From Oreohelix idahoensis (taxonomy: Eukaryota; Mollusca; Gastropoda; Stylommatophora; Oreohelicidae): DNA of 64,000 nucleotides. The notes under the pieces are model-generated. The model did not search any database. It was given only the letters and a program-made list of their open reading frames with translations, and had not been told where the DNA came from. Both the position numbers and the translations under genes were made by a program. This document shows, one piece after another, positions 58,201 through 64,000 of this stretch. The stretch's first letter is position 1; each line of letters begins with the position of its first letter. The DNA lies in NCBI GenBank assembly GCA_024509875.1, contig JAMPIV010013726.1, positions 124,001-188,000 of the forward strand. Reading direction: 5' to 3'.

Positions 58201-58414
58201 GATGTCAGCTGGGAATCCAATGCTATAAACTACAGGCCCCACGGCCTTTAACTCTTAGTATCCGGCAAGCCCCGTGAAGTGGCGCGGGTTTAGTACCAAT
58301 TTTACGGCTCGCCAGTTCAAGCGGCGCGCGACGGTAACGATAGCTAAACTAGCGCGTAAAAATGCGGTTTTAGCTCCCGTATAGTAAGAGTTAACGAGCA
58401 GACGATCGTCCAGA
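55157..58414 (-). other. long leader of the GMR1-like element
   Basis: About 3 kb between gag and the 5' LTR without credible ORFs, containing the SINE at 57487-57759. Directly after the 5' LTR the minus strand begins TCTGGACGATCGTCTGCTCG, where a TGG-starting primer-binding site would be expected at about 58413, but the priming tRNA was not identified. A piece at 55160-55200 (ACTTACTTAGTCGTTCCCCT and TCTACCGTGA) is identical in type to the 3' end of LINE A, indicating a short LINE-A tail fragment inserted upstream of gag. Confidence 0.6.
57487..57759 (+). mobile_element. tRNA-derived SINE in the GMR1-like leader, 13-bp duplication
   Basis: 273 bp bracketed by exact AATCCTAACACGT (57474-57486 and 57760-57772). 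The head GAGCCGCGCTGGTGTAATGG contains an A box, and GGTTCAAACCC is the B box. The body (CGGAAATTTGACTGAATAAT; GGGTTGGAATGAAAGTCCAC) is different from the SINE at 24999, and the unit ends in poly-A. Thus a second SINE family. Confidence 0.92.
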
Positions 58415-59032
58415 TGTCAGATCTAACTTATACTGTGGATTTAAATACATTAACAACTCTATACTTGGCTCATTATCTAAGGATACGACCATAGCATAAG
58501 CTGATTAACAATGAATGAATCTAACACCTTTTCACAGGTAAATTCCCTTTTATTAAGGACTACACACAGTGAAGCCACACACGGCTATCAATACATATGA
58601 AACGCATGTAAATATAAGAATGCCAATATCCCTTGCCTAATAACAACTCAATCTATCAGTTTCCTACCCACTGATATGACGCTATTCAATGAACATTACA
58701 ATGACTTTCGCTCACCGGCAAAAACCTGTACTATGATGAAGCAATACTTGATCACCATCAACTCAACTACAGCGGCCTAAGAAAATGCTACTAAATAATG
58801 CAACATCGCTCTAGAATAATGCAATAACTACACCACGCATGAAGAAAATGACAAATACTACAACTAGACAATCATGGCATTACACGTCCCAGCAAATGCT
58901 GACAAGGAACAAAAAAAACGGCCTATCCCGGTTGCTGGCCAGAAGTAAACTGACTTTGCGCCTAAATTTGTGTCCACTTCTCGTCCGCAGTCACCTGACC
59001 GCACGGGTTTTAAGTTTATATCAATGTTGTCA
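58415..59032 (-). repeat. 5' LTR of the GMR1-like element, outer end missing
   Basis: Matches 48099-48716 over 618 bp. The outermost ~48 bases present in the 3' LTR (CTCACGGGGTAACCAACCTG to the TCCA end) are absent; the sequence changes to TTATTGAAGGATT at 59033. Therefore no target-site duplication can be recovered. The loss probably occurred after insertion. Confidence 0.87.
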
Positions 59033-59357
59033 TTATTGAAGGATTATCAGTAGACAAGGGACAAATAGATTATGATAATCCCATGGAACCACATGTACTA
59101 AGGACACACTAAATGGAGATTTAATAATGAAAAAAAAAATAATGACTGAATAATTACTACGCCCAGAGGTAAAGGAAATAGAGATACATCCGCATTTTCG
59201 GAGAAGATATCTCTTTGATTTTTGCTCATTGCCATTGTAGTATTGAACATGGTTGTATAACAAATGACTATTCCTTATCACGAATTACAGAATGTTGTAA
59301 GATAGTTGAAATAAATTGACGATTTAATATACTCATAACATACCCAGAATTCTTCAT
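59033..59357. other. no recognisable feature
   Basis: AT-rich non-coding stretch between the truncated LTR and the next LINE fragment. Confidence 0.5.
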
Positions 59358-59955
59358 TCATAACCCTCCACTCCCAAAGGAGCATAGGCCTTCAACAAAC
59401 ACATGCCAAGTCCTCCTGTCCCGTGCCATCATCTCAAGTTCTTTCCATGTTCTCCTCATCATTTTCACCTCTGTTTCCAACTCTCTTCTCCATGTACTTC
59501 TTGGTCTTCCTCTGCCTCTCTTGCCCTGGGGGTTCCAGAACAAGGACTGCCTTGTAATGCTATCAACAGGTTTCCTCAGTGTGTGTCCTATCCATCGCCA
59601 TCGTCTTCTTCTCATCTCTTGTTCCACTGGCACTTGTCTAGTTCTTGTCATCAGTTCCACGTTGGTAACCTTGTCATACCATTTTAATCCCTCTATTCTA
59701 CGCAAGCACCCATTTATGAAAGTCTGTAGCTTTTTGGTTGTTGTCTTTGTTGTTCTCCATGTCTCAGAGCCATACAATAGGACTGACTTCACATTTGAGT
59801 TGAAGATTCTTATTTTCGTGTGGTATCCGATTTCTCTTGATCTCCATATATTTCCCAATGCAATGAAAGCTCCTCTTGCCTTTTGTATTCTTATTTTGAT
59901 ATCGCTGTCTGTCCCTCCAACTTTGTCTATATTACTGCCAAGATACCCAGAATTA
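59358..59955 (-). pseudogene. LINE fragment: RT C-terminal region (minus), 5'-truncated
   Basis: Minus strand: SGYLGSNIDKVGGTDSDIKI, KARGAFIALGNIWRSREIGY, SVLLYGSETWRTTKTTTKKL, RRRRWRWIGHTLRKPVDSIT and GRGRPRSTWRRELETEVKMM, ending VEGLCSFGSGGL. This is the region after the RT core (YLG box, LLYGSETW, W-GH). Truncated at about 59955, where CTCTCCTGTAATTCTGGG-type text changes to unrelated sequence. One frame without lesions. It is the family from which the decayed LINE at 5690-7645 derives. Confidence 0.9.
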
Positions 59956-60011
59956 CAGGAGAGAAAATAAATAAATGATTGATGAAATTGGACGTACTGA
60001 GATTTGCTCAC

Positions 60012-61428
60012 CCCGAGGATATTGGATAAAAAATAATGTTATCCCAAGGACAGACATGGAGATATTATGACATAAGAAAAGAATACCTAGATTGGAAATG
60101 CTGCAAACTTTGTCAACGACACCATGAAATAGACCCCGCCCCACACTTAAGATAACTGACGGACGAGATTTTTGAATTATAAGTACCATAAGTCACCCAT
60201 CTGGCTGTAGTCAGCGGATGTTACAGGCACCACATAACTCTGACTAACCTTCGACCTGCGAAGGCAGAGTTGGTGTTGAAATCCTGAAAATATGTACAAA
60301 AGTATTTTACCTCATATTGCGATAAAATTATGAAAGTTTTGTTGATGTTTACAAATGATTAGTCGATGTGTTGTTGATAAATATATTGTTAGATGTCATA
60401 CATTGAAAGGCAATACTGATGAATTCCCAGTATAAACAAGAGGACCAGGAAAGATCCACACCTATAAAATATTGGAGCACCACATGTATATGGAGAATAT
60501 GGGATTTATAAAAAATAAAGGAAATACAAAATGGTATACAAGGATAAACAAGTGATAACAGATACATATTGTCAAGGATACCAGGTTATTTCAAAAATAA
60601 ATGAACAAGTACAAGTAATGAGATTTTTAATCATTTTATTTGGTACATTGTAATTGCTTATCAGAATAAATTGTTACATTAAGGTTTGAAAATGATTATG
60701 TACAGATCTGAAATTGTTTCCCATATGCAATAATAAATAACAAAAGAAAGCATGATGGATCACCACGGATAAATTAACTGACTTATACAATTGGATCGTC
60801 ATTTGCAAAGATGATGTGGATATTTTGAAGAAAAAAAAAATGGGAATACTTTCTACTGCAATATACAGGGAGTGCTTACTCAATAAATAAGTTAGGACCA
60901 AAACTTATTAAAACACCAGGAGTGAAAATAACATAAAATTTTGAACCACTCGGAGGACACAGAGATAGAATTAGGTTTTCCCCCACAATGTCCAATACAG
61001 TGTGTCAACTATATTGTTGGAATAACATGCATGTGGATTATGATAATGAAATAGGATATTATTGTTCATGTTCCCAATGTTGCCACTCCCCATATTTTTG
61101 AGTGATGAATTAATGAATATTTTTGTTGGTCAGGGTTGCCAATTTAAAAATGTGATGAAAAATGCTGGATAGTTAAAAACATTTTTTGGAGTTGATGTCC
61201 ATCCCTAAGTTTTTATAGAGAAGTTGATCGCACATAGATATAGGAACCCAGTTTAGGAATTAGTTTAAATTTTTCCGAATTATTTTTGGACTTAGAAATT
61301 TTTTTTTGAACTTTAAATTTTTCTGAACATTTTTTTTTTGAACTTAAGAAATTTTTGGGATAAATTTTTAAAGATTTGATAGTACTCAAATGTCTCCCTA
61401 CGGGATACATTTGCAGGGCCCCGGGATC
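60012..61428. other. no recognisable gene
   Basis: AT-rich non-coding sequence. Short open frames exist but have no domains. Runs of T at 61297-61340 (AATTTTTTTTTGAAC repeated) are low complexity. Confidence 0.5.
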
Positions 61429-62318
61429 TGTATGTAACCGCGTATACAGTGAGTCTTCAGATACAGACTATATTAACATATAAAATAAATTTTTATAGAA
61501 ACAGAAGATTAAAAAATCTTAACGCAGATGTTTAATTAGGCCAGTTTAGCTTCGAAACGCCACGCATTAATTAGGCTAAGCTTCGCTTGTAGACTTGCGT
61601 TAGTCACGTGATTTCTAACCAATGGTTAGGCTCAGTCCTTCCTTTCCCCGGAATGAACGAGAGACGAAGCCATTTTTTGGCAGTATTGAATTGAGAGCGT
61701 TATAGTGAAGACATATTTTGTCTGCTCAGTGTAAATTCCAGTTGAGGACATCAACTTCAGACACAGTTGTGTATATTTAATTAATTGTTGGAAGTGTTTG
61801 TGAATTCCAAAATTCTGTAAGTACTATCAAATGACAATGCTTAAACCGTTAGAGCTGACGGTCATAACCCAAGCAGGGCTATGTTCGAAGATGTGCAACA
61901 ATGAAAAAAACTAGGCATATAATTGACAGATATGCTTACAAAGGAGGATCCTGATGTTGAGAGAACATTTAAGAATACCTAAGAAGGCTGAGTGGTTCTA
62001 TATATGACAAGTTTTGAAGATAATGAATAAGGTCGATAAGCCTAGAAAATTAATAAAACGAAGGAACACTTGAAAGATAGAGGAACCACGCCATGTTGTT
62101 ACAAGTTAACAAGTTGAAAAGACTTAAGGACAAAAAAAAAGGAATGTTGCATCCTGGAAATAATATATTGACCTTTTATGCTTGTTTATTAATGTCGACA
62201 TGCTGTTATGCAAATTTTGGTTTGGTTACCATTTGACTTAACCCAGTTCTTGTTGAAAATTGAATAAACATTTGTTTCATTGAACACAAATGCTGTTGAC
62301 GAATCATATGCTTGCAGT
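61429..62318 (+). repeat. candidate 5' LTR of the element at the right edge
   Basis: Tentative. TGTATGTAACCGCG could be the LTR start; a polyadenylation-like AATAAA lies near 62264 and CTTGCA at about 62317 could be the end, followed by TTGGCCATCATAC as a possible primer-binding site. The second LTR is outside the window, so the boundaries cannot be confirmed. Confidence 0.3.
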
Positions 62319-62582
62319 TGGCCATCATACAAATTATTAAGGTATCATACCAAAGCTAATCGCTGCAGGTACAAAACAAATAAAAAACCATCTGCTCAAA
62401 AAAATATAACATCATAGAGGATTATCCCCGAACCTGGTTAATTCCTGTAAGACTGTAGAGAGCAATCATCACCTCTAGCAGGCTAGCTAGTCATCAACAA
62501 TCTAATACTCTCGATTTAAACAGCAACCCCCACTACCCTACCCGGCCACACATCTCAACTTGTTGCCTAGTGACCAGTCCTC

Positions 62583-62590
62583 TATAAAAG
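62583..62590 (+). promoter_or_regulatory. TATA-like box upstream of gag
   Basis: CTATAAAAG located 21 bases before the gag ATG at 62604. Perfect TATA consensus, but so near the start codon that it may be chance or indicate a promoter for a very short leader. Confidence 0.3.
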
Positions 62591-62603
62591 AGCAGAAGCG
62601 AAG

Positions 62604-63677
62604 ATGGATCAATTAATGGAAGATTTCCAGCAACTTGGGGTAGAACAGCAGCAGCAACAGGAAAACAGATTCGCTCAGGCACAACCACTGCAGCCCCAGG
62701 ACAGACAAAATATGGAAGGACCAACAATAATAGCGCTACGGCAAATTACTGAAACCCTACAGAAAAATGACAACTACGCGAAATTCACACAGGTTAGATC
62801 CATTGTTCACCCGTTCGATGGAAACAAGAAAAAATTAGAAGATGGTTGTCCGACATGGACACATTTGCGGCACTAGCAGAGGCAACAACGGATGAAGAGA
62901 AAAAGAAAATCGCTCTGTTAGGTTCTGATTCGTACGTGACTGATTTTTTAAGAAGGAGGTCCCAGCAGTACCCCACAGAAACCTACGAGTCCCTAAAAAA
63001 AAGAGCTCACCCAGAGATATGGGGAAATCATAGACAAAATGCATGCTTGGTCAGTCCTTAGAAGCATGAAACAGGAAAGAGATGAATCGGTACAACTTTT
63101 TGGAGATCGATTCCTCAATATGGCAGAAGAGGCGTTTTGCGGAGAAATCCCTACCACACCTGATGTAGAAATACAGTTAGTGGGGATATTTGCCGATGGC
63201 CTTAGAGCGGAAAATATCAGAAGGCATCTTATTAGAAAGGACACCAAGACTATTGCTGAAACAATCCAAGCAGCAATACAGGAGGAAAATCTTCACCGAA
63301 GGTTCCAACAAAGAGTAGGTAGGGAACCCCGACCGGAATATAGGGACTATAATGAGTATGAGCCTATGGAAGTTGACCATGCCAGGAGGCAATGGACTCG
63401 CCCACGACAACGAGATGATAGGCCCCGCAATTATAGACCCCCCACACAGAGGCAAAACGACGTCAATAATGTCAATACAAACGGATGCTTCACATGCGGT
63501 AGGCTCGGACATGGTTACAAGTCCTGTAGAGCAAATTACAATAATGCACCATCCAGAAGAGGAGGTTACCAACCACAACAACCCGCACCACCCCCACGTG
63601 ATTACACCAGAAATCAGTATACCAGAGGCACACCTCAACCCCTCATGCGTCAGGGAAACGGCCCCGCCACTCACTAA
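62604..63677 (+). pseudogene. gag of a second LTR retrotransposon, frameshifted
   Basis: Starts MDQLMEDFQQLGVEQQQQQE, then PTIIALRQITETLQKNDNYA and IVHPFDGN-KKKL. Frame shifts near 62835 to RRWLSDMDTFAALAEATTDE, FLRRRSQQYPTETYESLKKR and again near 63035 to MKQERDESVQLFGDRFLNMA, the major homology-like region of retrotransposon Gag. Then a Gln/Glu helix, an Arg/Pro-rich segment, an intact CCHC zinc knuckle GCFTCGRLGHGYKSC at about residue 150 of the third frame, and a Pro-rich tail ending GNGPATH. This Gag is clearly different from that of the GMR1-like element. Two frameshifts. Confidence 0.87.
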
Positions 63678-63689
63678 ACAGGACCGTTA

Positions 63690-64000
63690 GTGAGGGCAAC
63701 AATCACAGAAAATGGTCCAAAACAAAAGAAACAACACAGAACAGAAATTGTCAAGTGGGCCCATCCAGAAAAATACAATATGAAGAAATGCTGCATGATG
63801 GAACTAAAATACATCCGGACCCCAGTTCCTGCATCATGGCTATACAGGGCCAACAATATAGAGCACTGGTAGATACAGGAGCATCCATCAGCCTTATTAG
63901 GTTCCAGCTGTTCAAGAGGATCCAACACTTAGTACGATTTCAACCGTCCAAAACACACCTAGCCTCAGTCACGGGACAAAGACTAAATTCAGTGGGGACA
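63690..64000 (+). pseudogene. protease start of the second LTR retrotransposon (partial)
   Basis: In the frame around 63840-64000: ALVDTGASISLIRFQLFKRI and HLASVTGQRLNSVG. LVDTGAS is the aspartic protease active site of retroelements, here intact. The reading runs off the right edge; RT and integrase are presumably beyond. Gag-protease spacing is normal for Ty3/gypsy-type elements. Confidence 0.83.

Larger units (their letters stand above)
48099..59032 (-). mobile_element. GMR1-like Ty3/gypsy LTR retrotransposon (INT before RT)
   Basis: A 10.9-kb element with matching LTRs, on the minus strand in the order 5' LTR, long leader, gag, protease, integrase, reverse transcriptase, RNase H, polypurine tract, 3' LTR. 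The integrase and its GPF/Y module lie upstream of RT and read directly into it, opposite to ordinary Ty3/gypsy elements but like Ty1/copia; this order defines the GMR1 group first described from Atlantic cod. RT, RNase H and integrase are otherwise of the gypsy type. Interrupted by a LINE (52005-53135) and a SINE (57487-57759). Several stops and frameshifts; inactive. Confidence 0.9.

Overview
The window looks like repeat-rich, non-coding-dominated nuclear DNA of an animal, probably a marine invertebrate (lophotrochozoan-like; the taxon is an inference from the mix of mobile elements, not shown by any single marker gene). There are no operons, bacterial genes, rRNA genes or free-standing tRNA genes. 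The only plausible cellular gene is a C2H2 zinc-finger gene at 36.4-38.3 kb. Almost everything else is mobile DNA in different states of decay, and satellites or minisatellites, several of which arose inside dead retrotransposon ORFs.

Layout. 0-3.6 kb: a 49-bp satellite with higher-order structure, interrupted by a 1.6-kb insert. 4.2-8.2 kb: remnants of three LINEs, two carrying minisatellites made from their own coding sequence (36, 79 and 33-bp units), plus a 69-bp array. 8.35-11.54 kb: a nearly full-length 3.15-kb LINE (family A, minus strand) with an exact 17-bp target-site duplication. 12.9-22 kb: a 62-bp satellite broken first by a Tc1/mariner element and then by a 6.9-kb block made of a LINE (itself split by a TTAA-flanked piggyBac-type element), a core-deleted piggyBac remnant, four 392-bp tandem repeats and an opposite-strand LINE. 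22-26 kb: small tandem arrays, a candidate exon, tRNA-derived SINEs and a decayed LINE. 26.2-31.9 kb: a LINE (family C) lying between two (TA)n tracts that are themselves flanked by ~95-bp inverted arms; this LINE is split by a 1335-bp solo LTR. 35.3-36.4 kb: LINE endonuclease fragment.

36.4-41.3 kb: the zinc-finger locus. A terminal exon encodes 18 fingers and is followed by a 1184-bp, >99% identical tandem duplication that puts the downstream fingers out of frame, and then by a broken paralogue interrupted by two insertions. 41.4-48.1 kb: a minus-strand LINE (family D) carrying a nest: a 141-bp A-tailed insert with long direct repeats, an unassigned 0.8-kb insert, and a family A LINE with a 14-bp duplication that is itself split by a 1591-bp solo LTR. 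48.1-59.0 kb: a Ty3/gypsy-class LTR retrotransposon on the minus strand with an integrase located upstream of reverse transcriptase (the GMR1-type, copia-like order) and a Gag resembling the SCAN domain; it is interrupted by a LINE and a SINE, each with target-site duplications. 59.3-60.0 kb: another LINE 3' fragment. 61.4-64.0 kb: the start (gag, protease) of a second, different LTR retrotransposon that runs off the right edge.

The elements do not form a pathway; their nesting gives a relative chronology. The most interesting objects are the GMR1-like element with its SCAN-like capsid, the two related solo LTRs with exact 5-bp duplications, the LINE in an inverted-repeat/(TA)n frame, the duplicated zinc-finger array, and the repeated birth of minisatellites inside dead LINE reading frames.
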